The notes under the pieces were generated by a model. It ran no database searches. It saw only the letters and a list, made by a program, of their open reading frames with translations, and had not been told where the DNA came from. From Bacillus sp. SKDU12 (lineage in GTDB: Bacteria; Bacillota; Bacilli; Bacillales; Bacillaceae): DNA of 64,000 bases. Shown piece by piece: positions 46,109 through 55,430 of this stretch (position 1 is its first letter; each line of letters begins with the position of its first letter). The stretch is from the NCBI RefSeq assembly GCF_010093085.1, contig NZ_MSRC01000003.1:310001-374000 (forward strand), given 5' to 3'. The position numbers and the translations under genes are program-made.

Positions 46109-46342
46109 ATGGCAGATACATTAGAGCGTGTAACGAAAATCATCGTAGATCGCCTTGGCGTTGATGAAGCAGACGTCAAACTTGAAGCTTCTTTCAAGGA
46201 GGACTTAGGTGCTGATTCCCTAGATGTAGTTGAGCTTGTTATGGAACTTGAAGACGAGTTTGATATGGAGATTTCTGACGAAGATGCTGAAAAGATTGCA
46301 ACAGTCGGCGACGCTGTGAACTACATACAAAACCAGCAATAA
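46109..46342 (+). CDS. acpA: Acyl carrier protein
   Basis: ACP carries growing acyl chains on a phosphopantetheine arm. It has 77 residues, strongly acidic. The modification site is S37 in [30 protein letters not shown] is strong. It ends the fab group and is followed by a terminator-like hairpin. Confidence 0.98.
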   Translation: MADTLERVTKIIVDRLGVDEADVKLEASFKEDLGADSLDVVELVMELEDEFDMEISDEDAEKIATVGDAVNYIQNQQ

Positions 46343-46354
46343 GCTGATACTAGA

Positions 46355-46391
46355 AGTCCCGCCGAAAAGCGGGGCTTTAGCCCTTTATTCG
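46355..46391 (+). terminator. Hairpin after acpA
   Basis: AGTCCCGC (46355-46362) pairs with GCGGGGCT (46369-46376) with one G-T pair, followed by TTAGCCCTTTATT. The T tract is interrupted, so partial termination with read-through into rnc is possible. Confidence 0.65.
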
Positions 46392-46481
46392 TGCAGTTAT
46401 TACAGCATGCCGCTTTTACGCGCGCTGTATCCGGTTTAGTCAGAGAAGCGCGGTGAACCTGATGTGCCTATGGAGGTTACT

Positions 46482-47231
46482 ATGTCAAAACACTCACATT
46501 ATAAAGATAAAAAAAAGTTCTATAAAAAAGTAGAACAGTTTAAAGAGTTTCAAGAACGGATTTCGGTTCACTTTCAAAATGAAAAGCTTTTGTATCAAGC
46601 ATTTACACATTCATCTTATGTGAATGAGCATCGGAAAAAGCCGTATGAAGATAATGAAAGGCTTGAATTTTTAGGTGACGCTGTTTTGGAACTGACGATC
46701 TCCCGATTCTTATTTGCCAAGTATCCGGCAATGAGTGAAGGAGATTTGACGAAGCTGAGAGCCGCGATTGTATGCGAGCCATCTCTCGTTTCATTGGCTC
46801 ACGAACTGTCATTCGGTGACCTTGTCCTGTTGGGTAAAGGTGAGGAAATGACAGGCGGAAGAAAGCGTCCCGCACTATTGGCGGATGTTTTTGAGGCATT
46901 TATCGGAGCTTTGTATCTTGACCAGGGATTAGAGCCGGTCGAAAGCTTCTTAAAAGTCTATGTGTTCCCTAAAATTAACGATGGTGCTTTTTCTCATGTG
47001 ATGGATTTCAAAAGCCAGCTGCAAGAATACGTGCAGCGGGACGGCAAAGGCTCTTTGGAGTATAAAATCTCCAACGAAAAAGGACCTGCGCACAATCGTG
47101 AATTTGAAGCCATCGTATCGCTAAAAGGTGAACCACTCGGAGTCGGAAACGGCCGTTCAAAGAAAGAAGCCGAACAGCACGCTGCTCAGGAAGCCTTAGC
47201 TAAATTGCAAAAACACTATACGAGCCAACAA
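46482..47231 (+). CDS. rnc: Ribonuclease III
   Basis: RNase III cleaves double-stranded RNA in rRNA and small cytoplasmic RNA maturation; in B. subtilis it is also needed to silence prophage toxin mRNAs. From ATG 46482 (RBS TGGAGGTTAC) it has 249 residues, the known length; the upstream in-frame ATG at 46464 has no good RBS. The stop lies at 47244-47246, so the reading frame extends to 47246. The nuclease signature [13 protein letters not shown] is near 59-71, and the dsRNA-binding domain occupies the last ~70 residues with [18 protein letters not shown]. Coordinates here should be read as ending at the stop codon 47246. Confidence 0.9.
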
Positions 47232-47258
47232 AATCCCCCTGTGTGATAAGGGGGATTT
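47231..47258. other. Perfect 10-base hairpin containing the rnc stop codon
   Basis: AAATCCCCCT (47231-47240) and AGGGGGATTT (47249-47258) are exact complements around an 8-base loop that holds the TGA stop (47244-47246). No T run follows. It may stabilise the rnc 3' end or separate it from smc. Confidence 0.7.
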
Positions 47259-47331
47259 CAGTATGTATGCCGTCTTATTTCACCCATGTTTATGATAGAA
47301 TTGAAATACTTATTACATAAGGAGGATCGCT

Positions 47332-50300
47332 ATGTTCCTCAAACGTTTAGACGTTATAGGATTTAAATCATTTGCAGAACGGATTTCCGTAGACTTTGTT
47401 AAAGGTGTGACAGCGGTTGTCGGCCCAAATGGCAGCGGAAAAAGCAACATTACTGATGCCATTCGCTGGGTACTCGGTGAACAATCGGCACGATCTCTGC
47501 GAGGAGGCAAAATGGAAGACATCATTTTTGCCGGCAGTGATTCGAGAAAACGATTAAATCTAGCTGAAGTTACGCTTACTCTTGATAATGATGATCATTT
47601 CTTGCCGATTGACTTCCATGAGGTCAGTGTCACAAGACGTGTGTACAGATCAGGAGAAAGTGAGTTTTTAATCAACAACCAGCCGTGCCGCTTAAAAGAT
47701 ATTATTGATTTATTTATGGACTCTGGCTTGGGTAAAGAAGCATTTTCTATTATCAGCCAAGGAAAAGTGGAAGAGATCCTGAGCAGCAAAGCGGAGGATC
47801 GCCGCAGTATCTTTGAAGAAGCGGCCGGAGTGCTTAAATATAAAACGAGAAAGAAAAAAGCGGAAAATAAACTGTTCGAGACTCAGGACAATTTAAACCG
47901 TGTTGAAGATATATTACATGAACTTGAAGGACAGGTAGAGCCTCTTCAAATTCAAGCTTCAATTGCCAAAGACTATTTGGAGAAAAAGAAAGAGCTGGAG
48001 CATGTTGAAATTGCGCTGACCGCCTATGATATCGAAGAACTGCATGGCAAATGGTCAACGCTTAAAGAGAAAGTACAGCTTGCAAAGGAAGAAGAGCTCG
48101 CTGAATCGTCTGCAATTTCTGCGAAAGAAGCAAAGATTGAAGAGACGCGCGACAAAATTCAAGCGCTTGATGAATCAGTAAATGAACTCCAGCAAGTCTT
48201 ATTGGTGACGAGTGAAGAGCTGGAAAAGCTTGAAGGCCGTAAAGAAGTCCTGAAAGAACGCAAGAAAAATGCTGTGCAGAACCAAGAACAGCTTGAAGAA
48301 GCCATTGTTCAGTTTCAGCAAAAAGAAACACTGCTGAAAGAAGAGCTTAAGAAGCAGGAAGCTGTTTTTGAAACGCTTCAGACAGAGGTCAAGCAGTTAA
48401 GAGCTCAGGTAAAAGAAAAGCAGCAGACTCTCAGCCTTCACAATGAAAATGTCGAAGAAAAAATCGAACAGCTGAAAAGCGATTACTTTGAACTGTTGAA
48501 CAGCCAAGCTTCGATGCGCAATGAGCTCCAGCTGCTGGATGACCAAATGTCCCAATCCGCTGTCACATTGCAGAGGCTTGCGGACAATAATGAAAAGCAC
48601 CTTCAGGAACGGCGTGATATTTCTGCGAAAAAAGCAGCATGTGAAACGGAGTTTGCCCGAATTGAGCAGGAAATTCACAGCCAAGTCGGCGCATATCGTG
48701 ATATGCAGACGAAATATGAGCAGAAAAAACGTCAATACGAAAAAAATGAGTCAGCTCTGTATCAGGCATACCAATACGTTCAGCAAGCAAGATCGAAAAA
48801 GGATATGCTTGAGACGATGCAGGGTGATTTCTCCGGCTTTTATCAAGGTGTTAAAGAAGTGCTGAAAGCGAAAGAGCGCCTTAGCGGAATCCGCGGAGCG
48901 GTCCTTGAGCTGATCTCAACGGAACAGAAGTATGAAACAGCGATTGAAATTGCGCTCGGCGCTTCTGCCCAGCATGTCGTGACCGACGATGAACAGTCTG
49001 CCCGCAAAGCGATTCAATATTTAAAACAGAATTCCTTTGGCCGGGCGACATTTCTGCCTCTTTCTGTTATCAGAGACCGCCAGCTCCAAAGCAGGGATGC
49101 GGAAACAGCAGCGCAGCACTCATCATTTCTCGGAGTGGCCAGTGAGCTTGTCACTTTTGACCCTGCGTATCGCCGCATCATCCAGAACCTTCTTGGAACT
49201 GTACTGATCACAGAAGATTTAAAAGGAGCAAACGAGCTTGCGAAGCTGCTCGGGCATCGGTACCGCATTGTCACCCTTGAGGGAGATGTCGTGAATCCGG
49301 GTGGTTCAATGACAGGCGGCGCAGTTAAAAAGAAAAACAACTCGCTGCTTGGAAGAAGCAGGGAGCTTGAAGATGTGACGAAACGGCTCACTGAAATGGA
49401 AGAAAAAACAGCAGTGCTGGAACAAGAAGTCAAAACCCTTAAGCAATCCATTCACGATATGGAGAAAAAACTGGCTGACTTGAGAGAGGTCGGGGAAGGC
49501 TTACGATTAAAGCAGCAGGATGTAAAAGGCCAGCTGTACGAACTTCAAGTTGCCGAGAAAAATATCAACACCCATTTAGAGCTTTATGATCAAGAAAAAT
49601 CAGCTCTGTCACAAAGCGATGAAGAAAAGAAGGCGCGCAAACGCAAGCTGGAAGAAGAGCTTTCTGCCATATCAGAAAAGATGAAACTGCTTGAAGAGGA
49701 TATCGACAGACTGACCAAACAAAAACAAACGCAATCCTCAACAAAAGAGTCTCTCTCTAACGAGCTGACTGAACTAAAGATCACAGCAGCCAAAAAAGAA
49801 CAGGCGTGTAAGAGTGAAGAAGACAACCTTGCCAGAGTAAAGAAAGAGCTCGCAGAAACGGGGGCTGCGCTACTTGAAGCGAAAGAAGATTTAAGCTTCT
49901 TAACGTCAGAGATGTCATCAAGCACAAGCGGTGAAGAAAAGCTGGAAGAGGCCGCAAAACATAAATTGAATGACAAAACGAAAACGATCGAATTGATTGC
50001 GTTAAGGCGCGATCAGCGCATCAAGCTTCAGCACGGACTTGATGCGTACGAGCGTGAGCTGAAAGAAATGAAACGACTGTATAAACAAAAAACTACGCTC
50101 TTAAAAGATGAAGAAGTCAAACTTGGCCGAATGGAGGTTGAGCTTGATAATTTACTTCAGTACTTGCGGGAGGAATACAGCCTGTCCTTTGAGGGCGCAA
50201 AAGAGAAATATCAGCTTGAAACTGATCCTGAAGAAGCCAGAAAACGGGTAAAGCTGATTAAACTCGCAATCGAAGAACTGGGTGCCGTAAACCTTGGAAG

Positions 50301-50892
50301 CATCGATGAATTTGAGAGGGTCAACGAACGGTATCAGTTTCTGTCAGAACAAAAAGAAGATTTGACAGAAGCGAAAAATACCTTGTTCCAAGTGATTGAA
50401 GAAATGGATGGAGAAATGACGAAACGCTTTAACGACACATTTATCCAAATCCGCTCACACTTTGATCAAGTGTTCCAATCCTTATTCGGAGGAGGACGAG
50501 CTGAGCTGAGGCTCACCGATCCTAACGATCTGCTTCATTCAGGTGTCGAGATTATCGCGCAGCCGCCGGGGAAAAAACTGCAAAACTTAAACCTTCTGTC
50601 AGGCGGAGAGCGTGCGCTTACGGCTATAGCGCTCTTATTCTCCATCTTAAAGGTTCGTCCTGTGCCGTTTTGTGTCCTTGACGAAGTAGAGGCTGCGCTT
50701 GATGAAGCGAATGTGTTCCGCTTTGCGCAGTATTTAAAAAAATACAGCAAAGATACCCAGTTTATCGTGATTACCCACAGAAAAGGGACAATGGAGGAAG
50801 CGGATGTGCTATATGGCGTAACCATGCAGGAATCCGGTGTTTCCAAGGTAATCTCAGTTAAGCTGGAAGAAACAAAAGAATTCGTTCAGTAA
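47332..50892 (+). CDS. smc: Chromosome segregation SMC ATPase
   Basis: SMC forms, with ScpA and ScpB, the condensin that organises and separates replicated chromosomes. It has 1186 residues, the known length. Walker A GPNGSGKSN is near 32-40, two long coiled coils span about 170-500 and 680-1000, a hinge lies between with GGSMTGGAVKKK near 659-670, the ABC signature LLSGGERAL is near 1088-1096 and Walker B FCVLDEVEAALD near 1112-1123. RBS AAGGAGGAT precedes it, and ftsY follows after 19 bases, the usual Firmicute order rnc-smc-ftsY. Confidence 0.98.
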   Translation: MFLKRLDVIGFKSFAERISVDFVKGVTAVVGPNGSGKSNITDAIRWVLGEQSARSLRGGKMEDIIFAGSDSRKRLNLAEVTLTLDNDDHFLPIDFHEVSVTRRVYRSGESEFLINNQPCRLKDIIDLFMDSGLGKEAFSIISQGKVEEILSSKAEDRRSIFEEAAGVLKYKTRKKKAENKLFETQDNLNRVEDILHELEGQVEPLQIQASIAKDYLEKKKELEHVEIALTAYDIEELHGKWSTLKEKVQLAKEEELAESSAISAKEAKIEETRDKIQALDESVNELQQVLLVTSEELEKLEGRKEVLKERKKNAVQNQEQLEEAIVQFQQKETLLKEELKKQEAVFETLQTEVKQLRAQVKEKQQTLSLHNENVEEKIEQLKSDYFELLNSQASMRNELQLLDDQMSQSAVTLQRLADNNEKHLQERRDISAKKAACETEFARIEQEIHSQVGAYRDMQTKYEQKKRQYEKNESALYQAYQYVQQARSKKDMLETMQGDFSGFYQGVKEVLKAKERLSGIRGAVLELISTEQKYETAIEIALGASAQHVVTDDEQSARKAIQYLKQNSFGRATFLPLSVIRDRQLQSRDAETAAQHSSFLGVASELVTFDPAYRRIIQNLLGTVLITEDLKGANELAKLLGHRYRIVTLEGDVVNPGGSMTGGAVKKKNNSLLGRSRELEDVTKRLTEMEEKTAVLEQEVKTLKQSIHDMEKKLADLREVGEGLRLKQQDVKGQLYELQVAEKNINTHLELYDQEKSALSQSDEEKKARKRKLEEELSAISEKMKLLEEDIDRLTKQKQTQSSTKESLSNELTELKITAAKKEQACKSEEDNLARVKKELAETGAALLEAKEDLSFLTSEMSSSTSGEEKLEEAAKHKLNDKTKTIELIALRRDQRIKLQHGLDAYERELKEMKRLYKQKTTLLKDEEVKLGRMEVELDNLLQYLREEYSLSFEGAKEKYQLETDPEEARKRVKLIKLAIEELGAVNLGSIDEFERVNERYQFLSEQKEDLTEAKNTLFQVIEEMDGEMTKRFNDTFIQIRSHFDQVFQSLFGGGRAELRLTDPNDLLHSGVEIIAQPPGKKLQNLNLLSGGERALTAIALLFSILKVRPVPFCVLDEVEAALDEANVFRFAQYLKKYSKDTQFIVITHRKGTMEEADVLYGVTMQESGVSKVISVKLEETKEFVQ

Positions 50893-50911
50893 CGAGGAAA
50901 GAGGTTAAAAG

Positions 50912-51901
50912 ATGAGTTTTTTTAAAAAATTAAAAGAGAAAATCACAAAACAGACAGATTCCGTATCTGAAAAGTTTAAGGATGGCCTTGAAAAAACAAG
51001 AAACTCCTTTCAAAACAAAGTGAATGATCTTGTGTCCCGTTACCGTAAAGTGGATGAGGATTTCTTCGAAGAGCTTGAAGAGGTTCTCATTAGCGCGGAT
51101 GTCGGTTTTACAACCGTTATGGAATTAATAGATGAGCTGAAAAAAGAAGTGAAACGCAGAAATATTCAAGATCCGATGGAAGTCCAGTCTGTTATTTCTG
51201 AGAAACTGGTCGAGATTTATAACAGCGGAGATGAGCAAATTTCCGGGTTGAATATCCAAGATGGGCGTTTAAATGTGATTCTTCTGGTAGGTGTAAACGG
51301 AGTCGGCAAAACGACAACGATCGGAAAGCTTGCCCATAAGCTGAAGCAAGAAGGAAAATCTGTCGTGCTCGCTGCCGGCGACACATTTAGAGCGGGAGCC
51401 ATCGAACAGCTGGAAGTATGGGGAGAGCGTACAGAGGTGCCTGTCATTAAACAGGCGGCCGGTAGCGACCCTGCGGCTGTCATTTATGATGCTGTACATG
51501 CTGCGAAAGCTCGAAATGCCGATGTATTAATCTGTGATACGGCAGGGCGCCTCCAAAACAAAGTGAATCTGATGAAAGAGCTGGAAAAAGTGAAGCGAGT
51601 CATCGAAAGAGAAGTGCCTGAAGCGCCGCATGAGGTGCTGCTTGCCCTTGATGCCACAACCGGCCAAAATGCAATGGCGCAGGCGAAAGAGTTCTCTAAA
51701 GCAACAAATGTTACTGGTATCGCTTTAACAAAGCTTGACGGTACGGCAAAAGGCGGTATCGTCCTCGCGATCCGCAACGAACTTCACATCCCGGTCAAAC
51801 TGGTCGGGTTAGGTGAAAAAGTTGATGATCTCCAGGAATTTAATGCTGAATCATATGTATACGGCCTCTTTTCAGATTTAGTGGAAAAAGCCGATGAATA
51901 A
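50912..51901 (+). CDS. ftsY: Signal recognition particle receptor FtsY
   Basis: FtsY is the membrane-associated GTPase receptor for SRP and docks with Ffh. It has 329 residues with a short A region, an N domain of helices and a G domain: GVNGVGKTTTIGKLA near 128-142, DTFRAGAIEQL near 165-175, DTAGRL near 209-214 and TKLDGTAKGG near 271-280. RBS GAAAGAGG lies upstream. A terminator follows just after the stop. Confidence 0.97.
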   Translation: MSFFKKLKEKITKQTDSVSEKFKDGLEKTRNSFQNKVNDLVSRYRKVDEDFFEELEEVLISADVGFTTVMELIDELKKEVKRRNIQDPMEVQSVISEKLVEIYNSGDEQISGLNIQDGRLNVILLVGVNGVGKTTTIGKLAHKLKQEGKSVVLAAGDTFRAGAIEQLEVWGERTEVPVIKQAAGSDPAAVIYDAVHAAKARNADVLICDTAGRLQNKVNLMKELEKVKRVIEREVPEAPHEVLLALDATTGQNAMAQAKEFSKATNVTGIALTKLDGTAKGGIVLAIRNELHIPVKLVGLGEKVDDLQEFNAESYVYGLFSDLVEKADE

Positions 51902-51936
51902 GAAAAAGGCTCTCCCATCTTTGGAGGGCCTTTTTC
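51902..51936. terminator. Bidirectional terminator after ftsY
   Basis: GAAAAAGGC.CTCC and GGAG.GCCTTTTTC pair around CATCTTT, ending in TTTTTCTT on the + strand; the A-rich 5' side gives a T tract on the - strand too. It lies between ftsY and the end of the convergent gene at 51942, so it may serve both. Confidence 0.87.
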
Positions 51937-51941
51937 TTATG

Positions 51942-52427
51942 TTATCTTCTCACTTGATAGGCGAAATGATAAAGGCTGTTATCAGTGGATACCAGTCTTG
52001 AATCTCCTGAATAAACCCTGAATGGGATGATGTCATAATAATGAACGGAAACAGATGTGTAGTACGTATAGTACCCTGCAGCTGGCCCCAGGTACATCGG
52101 AACCTCAAACGCTCCATTCGCATCCGTTGTTCCTGAAGCTGTTTGTGTTTTATTTCCGACTTTCGTATCTGCTTCAAATCTTACTGGAGCGTTTGGTACT
52201 GGTTGTCCGTTTTGATCGAGTAATGTGCCGCTTATCGTAATATTGTACTTGACTCGCCAAAATTGACCTTGACCGTAATTGATTTTGCCGTAAACCCCTC
52301 CATCAGTGCTGATATTTGTAATTGAAGCCTTATAAGGCATTTCGGCAGCATTTGCTTGATGTGACGGGGCTATGAGTGTAAACGCGGCTGCCAAACACAA
52401 CATAAACAATAAACTGATTTTCTTCAT
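51942..52427 (-). CDS. Small secreted protein, YolA-like (function unknown)
   Basis: This 161-residue protein has a clear signal peptide: basic start MKKIS, a hydrophobic stretch to about residue 21 and probable cleavage after ANA at residue 27. The mature part (about 134 residues) has no cysteine. Residues 66-110 (SGTLLDQNGQPVPNAPVRFE ... TDANGAFEVP) read like a carboxypeptidase-regulatory or Ig-like beta sandwich, and aromatic residues are frequent (YYTYYTSVSVHYY near 119-131). It seems related to B. subtilis YolA-type secreted proteins, by memory only. RBS AAAGGAGG is ideal. It lies against the direction of its neighbours, between ftsY and ylxM, where I remember no gene in strain 168. Likely accessory; the role is unknown. 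Confidence 0.8.
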   Translation of the reverse strand: MKKISLLFMLCLAAAFTLIAPSHQANAAEMPYKASITNISTDGGVYGKINYGQGQFWRVKYNITISGTLLDQNGQPVPNAPVRFEADTKVGNKTQTASGTTDANGAFEVPMYLGPAAGYYTYYTSVSVHYYDIIPFRVYSGDSRLVSTDNSLYHFAYQVRR

Positions 52428-52538
52428 ATAAATCCTCCTTTAAAATAAAATTATGATTCATATACAATATCGGAATAAATTGGATTTTATTTAGTTTATT
52501 CTGGAAAAAAGAACTTGTTGCTTTGACAAGATAAAAAC

Positions 52539-52567
52539 TTGACAGTCTCAATAAAACCGTGTAAACT
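52539..52567 (+). promoter_or_regulatory. Sigma-A promoter of ylxM-ffh
   Basis: A perfect -35 TTGACA at 52539-52544 and a -10 TAAACT at 52562-52567 are 17 bases apart, 43 bases upstream of ylxM. It shares the 183-base gap with the upstream region of the divergent secreted protein gene. Confidence 0.85.
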
Positions 52568-52610
52568 AAGTTATCGTAAAGGGATTTGACTTAACAAAGG
52601 GGAGAGCTCA

Positions 52611-52943
52611 ATGTCACTCGAAAAGACAACGAGAATGAACTATCTGTTTGATTTTTACCAGTCGTTGTTGACGTCAAAGCAGAAGAGCTATATGTCGCTT
52701 TATTATTTGGACGATTTCTCCCTAGGCGAAATAGCCGAAGAATATGAGGTTTCAAGGCAAGCTGTTTATGATAACATCAAACGAACAGAAGCAATGCTTG
52801 AACAATATGAAGAAAAGCTGCTCCTTTTGAAAAAGTTTCAGGAGCGTAAAGAGATGTTTAATAAGCTGAAGGAGCTTGCTTCCGGTTCAAAAGACGAGGA
52901 AGAAATTGCAGCTCTGATTGAAGCGCTTGAGAAATTAGATTAG
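52611..52943 (+). CDS. ylxM: Helix-turn-helix protein YlxM (SRP-associated)
   Basis: YlxM has 110 residues with a sigma factor region 4-like helix-turn-helix ([24 protein letters not shown] near 32-55) and a C-terminal coiled coil. The family is nearly always encoded directly before ffh; in streptococci it is reported to bind SRP components and modulate targeting. Here ffh follows after 13 bases, sharing the promoter at 52539. Whether it binds DNA or RNA in Bacillus is not shown by the sequence. Confidence 0.92.
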   Translation: MSLEKTTRMNYLFDFYQSLLTSKQKSYMSLYYLDDFSLGEIAEEYEVSRQAVYDNIKRTEAMLEQYEEKLLLLKKFQERKEMFNKLKELASGSKDEEEIAALIEALEKLD

Positions 52944-52956
52944 GAGGCGGCAAACT

Positions 52957-54297
52957 ATGGCATTTGAAGGATTAGCCGACCGACTGCAGCAGACGATTTC
53001 TAAAATTCGCGGAAAAGGGAAAGTCAGCGAACAAGATGTGAAAGAGATGATGCGTGAGGTTCGTCTTGCGCTGCTTGAGGCTGACGTTAACTTTAAAGTA
53101 GTCAAGGATTTTGTCAAAAAAGTAAGTGAACGCGCTGTAGGCCAAGACGTCATGAAAAGTCTGACGCCCGGCCAGCAGGTCATTAAAGTGGTAAAAGAGG
53201 AACTGACTGAGCTGATGGGCGGCGAAGAGAGCAAAATCGCCGTCGCAAATAAGCCGCCGACTGTTATTATGATGGTTGGTCTCCAAGGTGCTGGTAAAAC
53301 GACAACAACCGGTAAGCTGGCGAATCTGCTGCGTAAAAAGCATAATCGCAAACCGATGCTGGTTGCTGCCGATATTTACCGTCCTGCTGCTATTAAGCAG
53401 CTGGAAACACTCGGAAAACAGCTTGATATGCCTGTTTTCTCTCTTGGTGATCAGGTCAGCCCTGTAGAAATAGCCAAACAGGCTATTGAAAAAGCCAAGG
53501 AAGAACATTATGACTATGTCATTTTGGATACGGCAGGCCGCTTGCATATTGACCATGAGCTGATGGACGAACTGACCAACGTAAAAGAAATCGCAAATCC
53601 GGAAGAAATTTTCCTTGTTGTCGATTCAATGACCGGTCAGGATGCTGTGAATGTTGCCAAAAGCTTTAATGAACAGCTCGGTTTAACCGGTGTTGTGTTA
53701 ACTAAGCTTGATGGAGACACACGCGGCGGTGCTGCGCTTTCTATTCGTGCGGTCACAAACACGCCGATTAAGTTCGCTGGTTTAGGCGAAAAGCTTGATG
53801 CATTAGAAGCGTTCCATCCTGAACGTATGGCTTCAAGGATTCTTGGCATGGGCGATGTGCTGACATTGATTGAAAAAGCGCAGGCCAGCGTCGATGAAGA
53901 CAAAGCCAAAGAGCTGGAACAAAAAATGAGGACGATGAGCTTCACATTGGACGATTTTTTGGAGCAGCTTGGGCAGGTTAGAAACATGGGGCCGCTTGAT
54001 GAGCTTCTGCAAATGATGCCAGGTGCAGGCAAAATGAAAGGTTTGAAAAACATTCAAGTTGATGAAAAACAGCTGAATCATGTAGAAGCGATCATTAAAT
54101 CAATGACTGTTCTTGAAAAAGAACAGCCCGATGTTATCAATGCCAGCCGGCGAAAACGGATTGCGAAAGGAAGCGGGACATCCGTGCAGGAAGTCAACCG
54201 TCTGCTTAAGCAGTTTGATGAAATGAAAAAAATGATGAAGCAGATGACAAACATGTCAAAAGGTAAGAAAAAAGGGTTTAAGCTACCTTTTATGTAA
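52957..54297 (+). CDS. ffh: Signal recognition particle protein Ffh
   Basis: Ffh binds the SRP RNA and signal sequences and delivers ribosomes to FtsY. It has 446 residues: N domain, G domain with GLQGAGKTTTTGKLA near 108-122, DIYRPAAIKQL near 138-148, DTAGRLHID near 190-198 and TKLDGDTRGGAAL near 248-260, then a methionine-rich M domain from about 297 with a basic C-terminus (KGKKKGFKLPFM). RBS TAGGAGGCG. FtsY, its receptor, lies upstream beyond the inserted gene. Confidence 0.98.
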   Translation: MAFEGLADRLQQTISKIRGKGKVSEQDVKEMMREVRLALLEADVNFKVVKDFVKKVSERAVGQDVMKSLTPGQQVIKVVKEELTELMGGEESKIAVANKPPTVIMMVGLQGAGKTTTTGKLANLLRKKHNRKPMLVAADIYRPAAIKQLETLGKQLDMPVFSLGDQVSPVEIAKQAIEKAKEEHYDYVILDTAGRLHIDHELMDELTNVKEIANPEEIFLVVDSMTGQDAVNVAKSFNEQLGLTGVVLTKLDGDTRGGAALSIRAVTNTPIKFAGLGEKLDALEAFHPERMASRILGMGDVLTLIEKAQASVDEDKAKELEQKMRTMSFTLDDFLEQLGQVRNMGPLDELLQMMPGAGKMKGLKNIQVDEKQLNHVEAIIKSMTVLEKEQPDVINASRRKRIAKGSGTSVQEVNRLLKQFDEMKKMMKQMTNMSKGKKKGFKLPFM

Positions 54298-54336
54298 TCG
54301 GTTATACATGATAAAACCGTTGTTAAGAAAAAACAC

Positions 54337-54365
54337 TTTACAAACACTTTTATCATTGTTAATAT
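54337..54365 (+). promoter_or_regulatory. Candidate sigma-A promoter of rpsP
   Basis: TTTACA (54337-54342) and TAATAT (54360-54365) are 17 bases apart, 38 bases upstream of rpsP. A short hairpin CGGTT/AACCG precedes it at about 54299-54319. Confidence 0.65.
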
Positions 54366-54378
54366 ACTATCTTGTTGA

Positions 54379-54674
<296 letters not shown>

Positions 54675-54675
<1 letters not shown>

Positions 54676-54920
54676 TGACTGATCAACACTTGGAAGATTT
54701 GATTGTCGAAATTGTGTCGCCGCTTGTTGATCATCCAGATGACATTCGCGTCATAAGAGAAGAAACCGATCAAAAGATTGCGCTGCGCTTATCTGTCCAT
54801 AAGTCAGATACCGGTAAAGTTATCGGAAAGCAAGGCCGGACTGCAAAAGCGATTCGAACAGCTGTATTTGCAGCTGGCGCACAGTCTTCTAAGAAAGTTC
54901 AACTTGAGATATTTGACTAA
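54675..54920 (+). CDS. khpA: KH-domain RNA-binding protein KhpA
   Basis: KhpA is an 81-residue single KH-domain protein with the RNA-binding GxxG loop in VIGKQGRTAKAIR near 52-64. In other Firmicutes it partners with KhpB (Jag) in RNA binding and cell elongation. It was formerly ylqC. It starts on the last base of rpsP. A terminator-like hairpin follows at 54919-54951. Confidence 0.93.
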
Positions 54921-54951
54921 AAGGGAGAGGGCCGGCACCTCCCCTTTTTTT
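54919..54951 (+). terminator. Terminator after khpA
   Basis: AAGGG and GAGG pair with CCTC and CCCTT across a bulged A and a GCCGGCA loop, followed by TTTTTTT. It probably trims transcripts before ylqD. Confidence 0.8.
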
Positions 54952-55039
54952 ACACGCAAAAAAAGGGTAAACTGATAGAAGCTTAGGTAAAATAGAAAAG
55001 CCTGAACCAAAAAGTTTTAAAAGCGGGGAGCTTGGTGCG

Positions 55040-55426
55040 ATGCAAATTATTCACCGTGTAGCCGTTATGCAAGTTTTAACCGAACACAGTAAAGAAAAGC
55101 TTTTAGCTTCTTTTGCCGAAAAGAAACAAATGCTTGAACAAGAATGCAGCCAGCTCTATTTTCAGCTTAGAAAACATGAGAAAGAACAGCAAAACCCAGA
55201 TATGATTAAACAATTTAAAAAGGCAATAGAAAAACGAAAAGATCATATAAAAATAATCGATTTTCAAATTGCTCAAGTACATACATTGCCGCTCGGCAGT
55301 GAGATGAAAGAAAAGGAAGTCGATGCGCTGCTGACAATTGAAGCCGGAGATAATTGGCATGAGAAGACAGCGGCAAACACCATCGTCATAAAAGACGGAA
55401 AAGTAATTGAAATTCGCCAGAGGTGA
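55040..55426 (+). CDS. ylqD: Conserved protein YlqD (function unknown)
   Basis: YlqD has 128 residues. The first 90 are rich in charged residues and predicted to form a helical coiled coil ([20 protein letters not shown] near 18-37), and the C-terminal part (about 85-128) looks like a small beta domain ending [13 protein letters not shown]. It has no signal peptide or catalytic motif. It sits between khpA and rimM with RBS GCGGGGAG, suggesting a link to ribosome assembly or RNA, but no function is established to my knowledge. Confidence 0.88.
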   Translation: MQIIHRVAVMQVLTEHSKEKLLASFAEKKQMLEQECSQLYFQLRKHEKEQQNPDMIKQFKKAIEKRKDHIKIIDFQIAQVHTLPLGSEMKEKEVDALLTIEAGDNWHEKTAANTIVIKDGKVIEIRQR

Positions 55427-55430
55427 TCAT

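Noticed and set aside
52523-52528. Second TTGACA upstream of ylxM
   Set aside because: No -10 like sequence lies at 16-18 bases; the TTGACA at 52539 has a proper partner.
52972-53556. 194-codon open frame on the - strand
   Set aside because: It is antisense to ffh with no RBS and no family resemblance.
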